Positions 8,501 to 17,625 of a stretch of DNA of 64,000 nucleotides are shown one piece after another (position 1 is the stretch's first letter; each line of letters starts with the position of its first letter). Source of the stretch: JANQEU01 sp965601455. Its GTDB lineage: Bacteria > Bacteroidota > Bacteroidia > Cytophagales > Cyclobacteriaceae. Location of the stretch: contig OZ271831.1 in assembly GCA_965601455.1 (NCBI GenBank), forward strand, positions 3,286,001-3,350,000. The letters run 5' to 3'. Position numbers and translations under genes: made by a program. The notes under the pieces are model-generated. The model saw only the letters and a program-made list of their open reading frames with translations, did no database searches and was not told the origin of the DNA.

Positions 8501-9094
8501 ATGATTGATTTTTCCCAAATAAACAACAAACAGCGAATTGTAGTAATTGGAACAGACGGCACCTCAGAAATTACAAAAATCGCAGCTCATGTCCTAACAA
8601 CGATAAAAAAACCTTTTGATTATTATATTGATCAGCAACAGAATAAGATTGACGATCGATCACCAGTCATTCTTATTGCAGGTGGACAACCTAATTCGGT
8701 AGAGGAGTTATTGAAATACCAACACCACATTGTTGTATTCCACTATATTAAGGATACATCAAATGATAATATTTCTTTCGAAGAAGAATTCAAGAACTAC
8801 GATATTCTAGCTGATAAAACCCCAAAAGGTGGAGTGATCGTGTACAACAAAGAGGATAATCTCTCAATGGTGGTGGGAACCCAAAAAGATCGGGAAGACG
8901 TACGACTAAAGGAATACGGTTCACTCAAATGCAGCCCAACAGCCAACGGGTTTAAATTGGAAAATGGAACAGAGGTAGCTTCATCCAATAAGCACTTTCC
9001 TTCGATTGCTGGTGCAGCCATGGAATTAGTCAGTAGAATAAGTGTTACTGAGGAACAGTTTCTTGAAGCTATGAACACCTACAAGGAGAAATAA
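8501..9094 (+). CDS. Truncated Mur-ligase (Mpl)-like protein lacking the P-loop
   Basis: A 197-residue soluble protein that I read as a degenerate relative of Mpl, the UDP-MurNAc:peptide ligase. The start of the central domain is recognisable: IVVIGTDGTSEITKIAAHVL aligns with the Mpl pattern V-x-AGTHGKTT-x-TSMIAHVL, and the following FDYYI with FDY-V/L-V. FEEEFKNYDILADKTPKGGVIVYNKED aligns with the FENY-x-x-F-x-x-FA-x-x-I-x-x-GG-x-LIY-x-x-D region. A short tail (AAMELVSRISVTEEQFLEAM) resembles the linker into the C-terminal domain. The ATP-binding GKTT is replaced by GTSE, and the N-terminal UDP domain is missing, so ligase activity is very unlikely. It is 3 bases upstream of an exonuclease gene. 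The homology is by eye and not certain. Confidence 0.6.
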   Translation: MIDFSQINNKQRIVVIGTDGTSEITKIAAHVLTTIKKPFDYYIDQQQNKIDDRSPVILIAGGQPNSVEELLKYQHHIVVFHYIKDTSNDNISFEEEFKNYDILADKTPKGGVIVYNKEDNLSMVVGTQKDREDVRLKEYGSLKCSPTANGFKLENGTEVASSNKHFPSIAGAAMELVSRISVTEEQFLEAMNTYKEK

Positions 9095-9097
9095 TTC

Positions 9098-9904
9098 GTG
9101 GACTTGAAGCTTAAAAATCCGCTGGTCGTTTTTGACCTGGAAACCACCGGAACAAATGTTTCTCACGATCGGATTGTAGAGATCGCGATGATAAAATTGA
9201 ATCCTGATGGATCCCAAGACGAAAAAGTCAGGAAACTTAATCCCACCATTCCGATTCCAATAGAGTCGAGCCTTATCCATGGCATCTATGATGATGACGT
9301 CAAAGATGAACCTACTTTCAAACAGGTGGCGAAGTCCATGTCCCAATACCTTGAGGGTTGTGATCTGGCAGGATATAATTGCCTAAAGTTTGATGTGCCG
9401 CTATTGGTTGAAGAGTTCCTCCGTGTAAATATTGACTTTGATGTCGAGAATCGAAAAATACTGGATGCCCAGAAAATTTTTCATATGATGGAGAAGAGGA
9501 ATCTTTCGGCGGCCTTCAAATTCTATTGTGGCAAGGAGCTTAAAAACGCTCATAGTGCATTAGCAGATACACAAGCTACAAGAGATGTATTCATCGCACA
9601 AATCGAGAAGTATGAAGGTCAGGAAATGACGGACCTGATGGGTAAACCCATTGGCAAAATCACCAATGATATGGCGGCTGTTCATGAACTAATCAATCAG
9701 AAAATGATAGATCTGGCAGGCAGAATGGTTTATGACGAAAATGGAATCGAGGTTTTCAACTTTGGTAAGCATAGAGGCAAACCTGTTAAGGAGATCCTGA
9801 AGAATGAACCTTCATTTTATGATTGGATGATGAAAGGTGATTTTCCGCTGGATACAAAACGGCGACTTACTCAATTGCGTCTGGAGATGTTCAACGACCG
9901 TTGA
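9098..9904 (+). CDS. DEDDh 3'-5' exonuclease (DNA polymerase III epsilon-like, ExoX-type tail)
   Basis: A 268-residue exonuclease that removes nucleotides from 3' ends. The Exo I motif VVFDLETTGT carries D13 and E15, Exo II is GYNCLKFDVPLL with D99, and Exo III is HSALADTQATRD with H152 and D157, giving the full DEDDh set. Residues about 215-265 (FNFGKHRGKPVKEIL then FYDWMMKGDFP) form the C-terminal domain seen in exodeoxyribonuclease X-like proteins. The start is a GTG with an AAGGAG site ahead, 3 bases after the Mpl-like stop. It is a repair or proofreading nuclease; whether it serves as the replicative proofreader is not shown. Confidence 0.9.
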   Translation: MDLKLKNPLVVFDLETTGTNVSHDRIVEIAMIKLNPDGSQDEKVRKLNPTIPIPIESSLIHGIYDDDVKDEPTFKQVAKSMSQYLEGCDLAGYNCLKFDVPLLVEEFLRVNIDFDVENRKILDAQKIFHMMEKRNLSAAFKFYCGKELKNAHSALADTQATRDVFIAQIEKYEGQEMTDLMGKPIGKITNDMAAVHELINQKMIDLAGRMVYDENGIEVFNFGKHRGKPVKEILKNEPSFYDWMMKGDFPLDTKRRLTQLRLEMFNDR

Positions 9905-9997
9905 TTAAATCCGCAAATTCATCTGAAGTTAATCTGAATCACAATAGAATTTGCTGCCGGTGTAGGTATCTTAGCAAAAACCGATAAGCCGCTATCT

Positions 9998-12175
9998 ATG
10001 CCTAAAACCATAATTGTATCAAACAGGCTACCCGTCAAGATTCTAGAAGAGGATGGAAAACTTGAGTACAAGCCGAGTGAAGGGGGATTGGCTACAGGTT
10101 TAGGATCCATCTACAAGGATGGTGACAACATCTGGGTCGGTTGGCCCGGGCTTGCAGTATCCAAAGCTGCCCAAAAGACGGAGATCGGAAAGGAGCTGAA
10201 AAAAAATAGTATGAAACCCGTTTTCCTGAGTACCCAGGAGATTGAGGATTTCTATGAAGGATTCAGCAATGAGACTCTTTGGCCAAATTTTCATTATTTC
10301 AATGAATACATTGTGTTTGATGAAGATCTCTGGAAAGCATATGTCAAGGTAAATCGAAAGTTCGCCAAAGCCCTGGATGAAGTTATTAAGGAAGGCGACA
10401 CCTTATGGATACACGATTACCAATTGCTTCTACTTCCCCAGATGATACGGGAGAATCATCCAAAATCAACCATTGGTTTTTTTCTTCATATTCCATTCCC
10501 TTCGTACGAGTCATTTCGTCTTCTACCTTGGAGAAGAGAGTTGTTAAATGGTATGCTAGGCTCCGATTTCCTTGGCTTCCATACGTACGACGACATGCGT
10601 CACTTTCTTTCTTCGGTTAACAGACTTGCCGGGTTAGGAAATGAAAACGGGCGAATTAATGTCGAAAATCGACTGGCTATGGTTGATGCTCTCCCCATGG
10701 GAATCGACTACGATAAATATGCTGCATCTGCAGCGGAACCGGATACACTAGCTAAAGAGGTTCGATATCGAACTTCAGTCGGTGACGTTCGAATGATACT
10801 GTCCATCGATCGATTGGACTACAGCAAAGGAATCCCCCAGCGACTTAAAGCGTTCGAGACATTTCTGGAAAACTATCCTGAGTTTAGGGAGAAGGTTTCC
10901 CTCTTTATGGTGGTCGTTCCTTCGAGAGATACTGTACCGAAGTACAAACAAATCAAAGAAGAAATCGATTTGTTAGTTGGAAGGATAAATGGAAAATTCT
11001 CAAGGCTGTACTGGACACCTGTTCATTACTTCTACCGAAGTTTTCCTTTAACTGCTCTATCGGCTTTCTACCGGATGGCAAATGTGTGTCTCGTTACCCC
11101 GATGAGAGATGGTATGAACCTGGTTTGTAAGGAATACATAGCCAGCAAGATTGATAAAAAGGGTGTTCTGGTGCTGAGTGAAATGGCTGGAGCTTCGAAA
11201 GAGCTCTCCGATGCCATAATAGTGAATCCCAATAACCTGGATCAGATGGTATCAGCGATTCATACAGCCTTAACAATGCCAGAAGAGGATCAGATTCGGC
11301 ATATGAGCAGAATGCAGGCATCATTGCAGCGTTACAACATACATCAGTGGGTTAAACTGTTTATGGAAAATCTTCAGTTTGTCAAGGACGCACAAAAGGG
11401 TCTTCAAACTCGATTACTCGATGACAAACTGGCAAAAGAGATCATAAAAGCATATAAGAAATCTAACGAAAGACTTCTTTTCCTCGATTACGATGGGACG
11501 CTAACCGGATTTCACTCAGATCCTAAAGACTCAAAACCCGATGCCGAGCTAAGGGAGATTCTAAAGAAATTAACCTCAGATAAAAAGAATTCTGTGGTCG
11601 TCATTAGTGGACGAGGCAGAAGTACTCTAGAGGATTGGTTGAAGGATTTTGATCTTGAAATCGTGGCTGAACACGGAGCATGGATTAAAAGAAAGGGTAA
11701 AAAGTTTAAGACCATATCCAAGCTGAATTCAAGTTGGAAGAAAGAAATCATGACACTACTTGAAGGTTATGTCAATCGAACACCAGGTTCATTTGTCGAG
11801 GATAAAGACTATTCACTAGTATGGCACTATCGAAAAGTTGAAACGGGTTTAGGAGAGGTTCGAACTCGGGAGTTGACAAGTCATTTAAAATACCTGACTC
11901 AGAATAAAAATCTGCAGATCATGGAAGGTGATAAAGTGGTGGAAATAAAAAACATGGATGTCAATAAAGGACGTGGTGCATCAGCGATTCTGGAGAGTAC
12001 GCAGGCCGACTTCATCCTGGCCGCCGGAGATGACCGCACTGATGAAGATACCTTTAAAGTAATGCCCGAAAACAGTTATACTATCAAAATTGGCAGCCAG
12101 GCGTCAGAGGCGAAATACAGTGTGATCGGCTACAAAAGGATACGTGAGATCTTAACTGCGCTTATAGAAAACTAG
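9998..12175 (+). CDS. otsAB: Bifunctional trehalose-6-phosphate synthase/phosphatase
   Basis: A 725-residue fusion that makes trehalose from UDP-glucose and glucose-6-phosphate and then dephosphorylates it in the cytosol. Residues about 1-470 are the GT20 synthase with GGLATGLG, WIHDYQLLLLP, HIPFPSYESFRLLPWR, LDYSKGIPQRL and TPMRDGMNLVCKEY. Residues about 485-725 are a HAD phosphatase with LFLDYDGTLTGF (DxDxT nucleophile), VVISGR and GDDRTDEDTF. Fused OtsAB is common in Bacteroidota. Trehalose is an osmolyte and stress protectant. The 3' end overlaps the convergent GH15 gene by 14 bases. Confidence 0.96.
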   Translation: MPKTIIVSNRLPVKILEEDGKLEYKPSEGGLATGLGSIYKDGDNIWVGWPGLAVSKAAQKTEIGKELKKNSMKPVFLSTQEIEDFYEGFSNETLWPNFHYFNEYIVFDEDLWKAYVKVNRKFAKALDEVIKEGDTLWIHDYQLLLLPQMIRENHPKSTIGFFLHIPFPSYESFRLLPWRRELLNGMLGSDFLGFHTYDDMRHFLSSVNRLAGLGNENGRINVENRLAMVDALPMGIDYDKYAASAAEPDTLAKEVRYRTSVGDVRMILSIDRLDYSKGIPQRLKAFETFLENYPEFREKVSLFMVVVPSRDTVPKYKQIKEEIDLLVGRINGKFSRLYWTPVHYFYRSFPLTALSAFYRMANVCLVTPMRDGMNLVCKEYIASKIDKKGVLVLSEMAGASKELSDAIIVNPNNLDQMVSAIHTALTMPEEDQIRHMSRMQASLQRYNIHQWVKLFMENLQFVKDAQKGLQTRLLDDKLAKEIIKAYKKSNERLLFLDYDGTLTGFHSDPKDSKPDAELREILKKLTSDKKNSVVVISGRGRSTLEDWLKDFDLEIVAEHGAWIKRKGKKFKTISKLNSSWKKEIMTLLEGYVNRTPGSFVEDKDYSLVWHYRKVETGLGEVRTRELTSHLKYLTQNKNLQIMEGDKVVEIKNMDVNKGRGASAILESTQADFILAAGDDRTDEDTFKVMPENSYTIKIGSQASEAKYSVIGYKRIREILTALIEN

Positions 12176-13946
12176 GAGTATCGAGCTTTTTGGCAATTCT
12201 GCTGGCGGCATTCAGCAACCCCACATGGCTGTATGCTTGTGGAAAATTACCCCACATGCTTCCATCTTCAGCACTTATGTCTTCACTTAATAGACCCAAA
12301 TGATTTGACTTGGAAATTATCTGTTCGAAATTCTGAATGGCCTCATCAACCCTTCCAACACAGGCTAGAGCTTCCACATACCAAAATGCACAAATCAAGA
12401 AAGTTGTTTCAGGCTCTCCAAAGTCATCCTGATGTTTATACCGGTAAAAAAGTCCTTTTCCAGCGTACAACTCTTTTTCGAGCGCCTTCAAATGTTCTCC
12501 CGCTTTCTTCGGATCGTTGATGTAGTTCATCATAATGAGCTGTAGCGTGCTTGCATCCATACGATCTACTCCCACGGCTTGTGCATACCCTTTCTTCTTG
12601 GGAACAAAACACTTTTCAATCATCTTGATAGACTTACTTCTAAGTTTTACCGCCAGTTCACCCATCTCATTGTTGTGAATATTCTTAGCAATTTTAATTG
12701 CCGCACAGCTACCTGCCCAATGAAATAAATATGTGTAACAGTGATACTGTGCCAGGTTCCGGAATTCCCAAAGACCAGCATCCTTCTCATCAAAAGTCTT
12801 TTCGATCATTTTCAAGGTCTTCATGATTAGTTCAGAAGAATCAAACCTTTCAGTGAATATGATCCGCATATCGCTATATAAAGGAAGTAAGGAGATAAGG
12901 ACCTGCCCATATACATCGTTCTGGATATGAGTATAGGCGTCGTTTCCAATTCGCACTGGAACATTACCTTCATATCCCGGTAAACCCAATTCCTTTTCGA
13001 CCAACGCTTTTCTTCCGGTTATCCCGTATAAGGGTTGATACCTTTTCTCCTCGTCAATGGTAGTATTCAGGATATAGTGAAAGTACTTTTCAACCTCCTC
13101 AAAATGACCAATATTGTTAAATGCGTTCAGAGTATAAAAAGTGTCTCTCATCCAACAATAACGATAATCCCAATTTCTGGTGCTGCCTGGTGCTTCCGGT
13201 AGACTTGTTGTAGTGGCAGCAATGATAGCACCGGTATCCTCAAACTGATGGATCTTCAACGCCAATGCCGATCTAATGGCCGCTCTTTGGTAAAAGTCGA
13301 CGATAGACGCTCTTTTCACCCAGTTTCTCCAATAAGAAACCGTTTTATTAAGAAAATTATTCACTGTCTCCTCCAGGGCAGCTTCTAGAGGAGGTCCGTA
13401 GGTAAGAACAAGATATTTATCCTCATCCAGTACAAAAGACTGATCTTCAGCAATATAGGATAGTGGAATGTTTGTAGTCAAACGGACATGGGCATCGAGT
13501 CCCAAGAAACGAATATGATTGCTTCCGAAGGAATGCTCTGGAACCATTTCTCCATAGTTACCAACTGGGTTGCATCTAACATGAATCTTAGGATTACCTT
13601 CAATTCGTTGAATTTTTCTCACCAACATCAATGGCTTATAGTACCTATCCGTTTGCATGAAACGAGGTGCAAAGTCAATTACTTTATAGGATCCATGATG
13701 ATCGCATTTCACATGGGTGCTTAGCACATTCGTATTTTCAATATACTGCTGCGAAGTGATGAAGCGACCTGAAGCGGGTTTAATGGAAAACTCCCCTCCT
13801 TTTTCGCCAGCTATCATATTTCCGAATATGAAACTACTATCAAATCGCGGCCAGCACAACCAGGAAACGTTTGTATCCTGATGTATGTGGGCAGTGTAGG
13901 AACAGTTTCCAATAAGTCCGTAGTCGTAAGTGTGACGTCCAATCAT
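12162..13946 (-). CDS. Glycoside hydrolase family 15 (trehalase or glucoamylase-like)
   Basis: A 594-residue (alpha/alpha)6-barrel enzyme that inverts and releases glucose from alpha-glucosides. The N-terminal beta domain starts with YDYGLIGNCSYTAHI and WLCWPRFDSS. The catalytic barrel shows GSTRNWDYRYCWMRDTFY, the region VRIGNDAYTHIQNDVYG, and the general-base loop GLLSEDI followed by GNFPQAYSHVGL. There is no signal peptide, so it acts in the cytosol. Cytosolic GH15 enzymes beside OtsAB are good trehalase candidates (as in mycobacterial and archaeal GH15 trehalases), but glucoamylase activity is also possible. It converges on otsAB with a 14-base overlap. Confidence 0.9.
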   Translation of the reverse strand: MIGRHTYDYGLIGNCSYTAHIHQDTNVSWLCWPRFDSSFIFGNMIAGEKGGEFSIKPASGRFITSQQYIENTNVLSTHVKCDHHGSYKVIDFAPRFMQTDRYYKPLMLVRKIQRIEGNPKIHVRCNPVGNYGEMVPEHSFGSNHIRFLGLDAHVRLTTNIPLSYIAEDQSFVLDEDKYLVLTYGPPLEAALEETVNNFLNKTVSYWRNWVKRASIVDFYQRAAIRSALALKIHQFEDTGAIIAATTTSLPEAPGSTRNWDYRYCWMRDTFYTLNAFNNIGHFEEVEKYFHYILNTTIDEEKRYQPLYGITGRKALVEKELGLPGYEGNVPVRIGNDAYTHIQNDVYGQVLISLLPLYSDMRIIFTERFDSSELIMKTLKMIEKTFDEKDAGLWEFRNLAQYHCYTYLFHWAGSCAAIKIAKNIHNNEMGELAVKLRSKSIKMIEKCFVPKKKGYAQAVGVDRMDASTLQLIMMNYINDPKKAGEHLKALEKELYAGKGLFYRYKHQDDFGEPETTFLICAFWYVEALACVGRVDEAIQNFEQIISKSNHLGLLSEDISAEDGSMWGNFPQAYSHVGLLNAASRIAKKLDTPSFL

Positions 13947-14045
13947 GCGTTGTGACCAAGTAAGATTTTCTTCAGAATTAGTGCTATTGTACTAAGAACC
14001 GGTGAAGATACTTATCAATAATGCAACGATTATTATATATGATTT

Positions 14046-14079
14046 AAAAAATCGAATTTATTAGGACATTCGATTTTTT
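14046..14079 (-). terminator. Intrinsic terminator spanning the MFS stop codon
   Basis: A perfect 12-bp stem (AAAAAATCGAAT with ATTCGATTTTTT) and 10-base loop, ending in a T-run on the minus strand. The stop codon of the MFS gene (14061-14063) falls inside the loop. The symmetric A/T arms could also stop transcription from the other side. Confidence 0.7.
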
Positions 14080-15326
14080 GATTGATCAAACAATATTCCG
14101 GCAGTTAGTCCAACTAAACCGAAACTGGCAAGAAATAAAAAAACGTGATGGTGGCCAACTGCCCCAGGGGAATTATCTATTAAGTACCCCATAATTGGTC
14201 CACTGAATATGTCTGGAGTGAAACCAATGAACGAAATGATACCTACCGTAGTGCCGGTCAGGTTTAAAGGTGTATTAGATTCTTTTAACAAAGCGAAATA
14301 GATACCCCTTAAAGCATAAATGCCAATACTGAGGAATACGATACTGCATATGATCAGCCAATAAATACCTTCACCCAGAAGCCCTGAACCAATGATTATA
14401 CTTCCCGCCACCAGAATGATAAAATGAACGATAATCATACGCGAGGCAGAGAATCTATCAGCCAAATATCCTGTAATCACCGCAGCGAATGGACGCACCC
14501 AAAAGGATATAGAACCTACTGTTGCCGCTTGCACATCATCATACCCAAAAGCGTCCGAAACATATAGAGAAAAGTCATCCGTGCATTTGTAGCCAACATA
14601 AGCACAAACAACAATTATTGCCTGATACCACACTTGTCGTCTTTTTAAAACAGTTTTAAATGTTCTAAAGTCTACAACAGACGTCCTCAAAGCACCAGGG
14701 TCATCATCAGGTAGAACAATCCAAATAATTACACCAGCCAAGAAAGTAGCAGAAGAGAATAGAATGATAACCCAAAAAAGGGCTTGTCTGAGTTCTTCAG
14801 GTGTTGAATTCGAAGGATCAATTGGTAAAAGAACGCTAAAAACATAAATTGAAATCGATGCAATTGAGGCGGCTACCAAACCCCTCCCCCCGTCAAGTAA
14901 ACCAAATGCGATTCCTTGATCCTGGCTCCCGCCCCATTCCCTAGTTGCCTTTATTAAAGCGGACCAAAACAGTAATATGGTAGTCATACCCCAAAAGCCA
15001 TACAGCAGGGTTAAAACGAATAATCCAGGAATAAAACTCAAAACGACACCTCCAAGGGAGGTACAAATCAAGGCTATGGAAATGAGAATTCTCGACGAAA
15101 ATCGATCAGCCAGTGGCCCACCAAAGAAATAACTGAGCATTGCAACAACACCATACAAAGAGAATGCCGTACCCAGTTCAAAATTGGTTAGTTCAAATAC
15201 ACTCAGGAACGTCGGCCGATAAATTCTGGAAATTACAAAAGGAAGGAAAAAAACTGATTCACCTGCGAAAATCAGCACGATTAGTGCCGTAGCCTTCTTT
15301 ACCTGATCAACATCCATGATATTCAT
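14061..15326 (-). CDS. Major facilitator superfamily transporter
   Basis: About 421 residues with 12 predicted membrane helices. The loop motif between TM2 and TM3 (GGPLADRFSSRILI) and its echo in the second half (TGYLADRFSASRMIIV) are typical MFS signatures. An Asp/Glu-poor core and the FFLPFVISRIYRPTF start resemble the organophosphate/sugar-phosphate antiporter branch, but substrate is not assignable. I chose the ATG at 15326; a TTG at 15338 would only add four residues, and a further ATG at 15317 is also possible. It is monocistronic and ends in a hairpin that contains its stop codon. Confidence 0.85.
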   Translation of the reverse strand: MNIMDVDQVKKATALIVLIFAGESVFFLPFVISRIYRPTFLSVFELTNFELGTAFSLYGVVAMLSYFFGGPLADRFSSRILISIALICTSLGGVVLSFIPGLFVLTLLYGFWGMTTILLFWSALIKATREWGGSQDQGIAFGLLDGGRGLVAASIASISIYVFSVLLPIDPSNSTPEELRQALFWVIILFSSATFLAGVIIWIVLPDDDPGALRTSVVDFRTFKTVLKRRQVWYQAIIVVCAYVGYKCTDDFSLYVSDAFGYDDVQAATVGSISFWVRPFAAVITGYLADRFSASRMIIVHFIILVAGSIIIGSGLLGEGIYWLIICSIVFLSIGIYALRGIYFALLKESNTPLNLTGTTVGIISFIGFTPDIFSGPIMGYLIDNSPGAVGHHHVFLFLASFGLVGLTAGILFDQSKNRMS

Positions 15327-15371
15327 TGAGGAAAACAATGTTAAGGATTTGTATCAATAAAGAACCCAAAT

Positions 15372-15402
15372 ATTGCCAATTATAGGCTTTCAAGTATATT
15401 TG
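15372..15402 (+). promoter_or_regulatory. Bacteroidota-type promoter for the potassium channel gene
   Basis: TATATTTG (15395-15402) is an exact -7 match; ATTG (15372-15375) is a one-mismatch -33 box at 19-base spacing. The ATG follows 16 bases after the -7 box. Confidence 0.6.
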
Positions 15403-15418
15403 ATACGGCCAACCTTAT

Positions 15419-16516
15419 ATGTTTAAGAAGTACATCAAAGACAAGCGGATTTCTACAGCGCTCGATATCTTTCTAGCGCTTGTCATCTATTTTATTCTCC
15501 TAACACTACTCATCCGTTTTGAGAGTATTAGTTCCCAGACCGCCATTACCAATTACGCCAATGCCATCTGGTATTCGATAGTTACCTTGACAACTGTAGG
15601 TTATGGGGATATATTCCCTAGTACAGTATATGGCAGGGGTATTGGATATATTTTCGTATTATTAAGTTTATTTTTTTACGGTCTACTAATAGGATCGTTT
15701 ACGTCATTTATTACAAATCTTAGAGAGAATAGAAAATTGGGTTTTAACGGTACAAATTTCACCAACCACGCTGTTATAATCGGATGGAATGATTTCGGCA
15801 ATATGGTTACCGACCAACTTTTGGGTGTCGGAAAGAAGGTAGCGATTGTTCTTAATAGTAAAACTGACATCGATTTTATTCGTGAAAAATATGAAACGAA
15901 CAAAATCTTTCTTCTCTACAATGACTTCAAAAACTTTGACCAACTGAAGAAGGTCAACATTGAATCTTCCTCTAACGTTTTTGTCAATTTTCATGATGAT
16001 ACCGAAAAGTTGGTGTACATCCTGAACATCAGGAAGATTTATCCGGATCTCGACTTTGTGGTTACTCTTGAGAACGGTGAATTAAAGAATACATTCATCA
16101 GTGCTGGGGTAACCAATACTATCAGCAAAGAAGAAATATCCTCCAAACTTTTGGCTAGTTACATGTTCGAACCGGATGTAGCATCCTATTCGGAATCTAT
16201 AATGTCTTTCCCAAGAGCAGATAGCGATTACGATATCAAGCAATTTATAGTCACTGGAAGTAATCCTTTTGCTGGGAAGCAATATCAGGAGGTGTTTTTT
16301 GAATTAAAGCAAAAGTACAATAGTGTACTTATTGGCATCACCAAGAGAGACAAGTACGGCAATAGAAAACTCCTGAAAAATCCCTTGGGCGATCTGACGG
16401 TAGCTACCGGCGATTATCTGGTTATCATACTCAACGGTAAGGCCTTCCGATTATTGCGGAAGGTATTCAATGTTGAAGAGGGTTATTTCCGTGAAAGACT
16501 TCCAAGAAAATCATGA
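15419..16516 (+). CDS. Potassium channel with RCK (TrkA-type) domains
   Basis: A 365-residue K+ channel subunit. Two membrane helices (about 13-33 and 75-98) flank a pore loop with the filter TVGYGD (residues 60-64 being V-G-Y-G-D). A cytoplasmic RCK N-lobe follows from about residue 110 (HAVIIGWNDFGNMVTDQLL, a Rossmann-like start), then an RCK C-lobe/TrkA-C domain from about 265 to 350. The nucleotide loop reads GWNDFG and not the canonical GxGxxG, as in many ligand-gated RCKs, so NAD binding is doubtful. The stop overlaps the start of a small lipoprotein gene (ATGA). Confidence 0.93.
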   Translation: MFKKYIKDKRISTALDIFLALVIYFILLTLLIRFESISSQTAITNYANAIWYSIVTLTTVGYGDIFPSTVYGRGIGYIFVLLSLFFYGLLIGSFTSFITNLRENRKLGFNGTNFTNHAVIIGWNDFGNMVTDQLLGVGKKVAIVLNSKTDIDFIREKYETNKIFLLYNDFKNFDQLKKVNIESSSNVFVNFHDDTEKLVYILNIRKIYPDLDFVVTLENGELKNTFISAGVTNTISKEEISSKLLASYMFEPDVASYSESIMSFPRADSDYDIKQFIVTGSNPFAGKQYQEVFFELKQKYNSVLIGITKRDKYGNRKLLKNPLGDLTVATGDYLVIILNGKAFRLLRKVFNVEEGYFRERLPRKS

Positions 16517-16956
16517 GGACAGTCCTATTGTCCATAATAACCTTTGGAATACTAATTTCCTGCGAGAACCAGGCACTTCACGATAGTGAAGAATTCCGAC
16601 CACGGGAGATTCATGAGGATATCCAGTTTAACTTTGATAGAATCATGGTAGATGGAGTAGAATACCTGATTCTTGAAAAAGACAATAATAATCCACACGA
16701 AGGATTCGGTTTTATGGCTTTCCGAGCAAATCTACTGATGGAGAAGCAGGACACTTTGCTTGCCTATATGAGAGCAATCTCAGATATGCAGGTGATGATC
16801 TATTCGAAAGTGTCTGGCCAATCACTAAGCCAGTCTGAAAAGATCCGGGACGATCTCTTTAACACCTACCTTGATATGGAGCAAAAAGAAATTGAGGCTT
16901 TAGAACAAAAAGGGCTTTCAAGCGAAAACCTAGGTAGCGACACTACCTCCAACTAA
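16513..16956 (+). CDS. Small lipoprotein of unknown function
   Basis: A 147-residue protein with a signal peptide ending in a lipobox (LISC, Cys about residue 17), so it is probably anchored to a membrane facing the periplasm or outside. The mature part is acidic, includes an EDIQFNFDRIMVDGVEYLILEKDNNNP strand-rich segment and a C-terminal helix. No family is recognised. The start codon overlaps the potassium channel stop (ATGA), so the two are translated together and may act together. The stop TAA directly abuts the stop of the convergent GOLPH3-like gene. Confidence 0.75.
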   Translation: MRTVLLSIITFGILISCENQALHDSEEFRPREIHEDIQFNFDRIMVDGVEYLILEKDNNNPHEGFGFMAFRANLLMEKQDTLLAYMRAISDMQVMIYSKVSGQSLSQSEKIRDDLFNTYLDMEQKEIEALEQKGLSSENLGSDTTSN

Positions 16957-17589
16957 TCAGAATTTTTCGAAGAAATGTCGTAATTCGACTAATGCAGCGG
17001 ATACCTCGGAGTCAATGGCATCTGAGTTAACTATATCTTTTGCCACTTTCACTGCATCAATAAGATCATCTTTGTCATGGAATACCTCATCGAGAATTTT
17101 GCAGTCGTAGATTATCGACAGCAATATTACAAATGAAGGCGTAACCTTAGCATTCTGAAAAACCATTGCCTGCAGCACATTTCTTATCTCCTGCTCGAAT
17201 GCATAATTGGCGTTGTCCATTCTTTCGCTGAGTGGAATCCAGAGTAGCTTGGTCTCTTCTCGTCTTAATATACCTCGTTGGACCAACAGTTGATCCATGT
17301 CTTCCCGTATATTGGAGAAGTTATGATGAAGATTTTCCAGTTGATCGATAAGGGGTGTGCCTGAACTGATTTTGTGAAGAATGTTATCCAGAATTCCATT
17401 TCCCGTGCCAACCGAGTCTACCACATTTACTTTCAGGTCCTTGAGCTCGACTTTTTTAAGAAGATGCAATTCGAGAATCGCGGCCGCAAGTAAGCCATAA
17501 ATGTATGTCTTTTCTGCCGCTGACAATAGTCTTCCTTCCTCATCATCGAGGGCAATCAGATATAATCCTTCAGCTATGCTTAATTTCAT
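16957..17589 (-). CDS. GOLPH3/VPS74 (GPP34)-family protein
   Basis: A 210-residue protein whose first half matches the GPP34 fold: LSIAEGLYLIALDDEEGRLL, then YGLLAAAILELHLLKKVELKD, and later TPLIDQLENLHH. In eukaryotes GOLPH3 binds PI4P on Golgi membranes; bacterial members are widespread but their role is open, and membrane association is a guess. It lies 36 bases downstream of the Na+/H+ antiporter gene on the same strand and is probably co-transcribed. The C-terminal half is helical and less conserved. Family call by motif; function unknown. Confidence 0.78.
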   Translation of the reverse strand: MKLSIAEGLYLIALDDEEGRLLSAAEKTYIYGLLAAAILELHLLKKVELKDLKVNVVDSVGTGNGILDNILHKISSGTPLIDQLENLHHNFSNIREDMDQLLVQRGILRREETKLLWIPLSERMDNANYAFEQEIRNVLQAMVFQNAKVTPSFVILLSIIYDCKILDEVFHDKDDLIDAVKVAKDIVNSDAIDSEVSAALVELRHFFEKF

Positions 17590-17625
17590 AATACCTTATA
17601 GATGTAACGTAAAATTAGCCAATAT

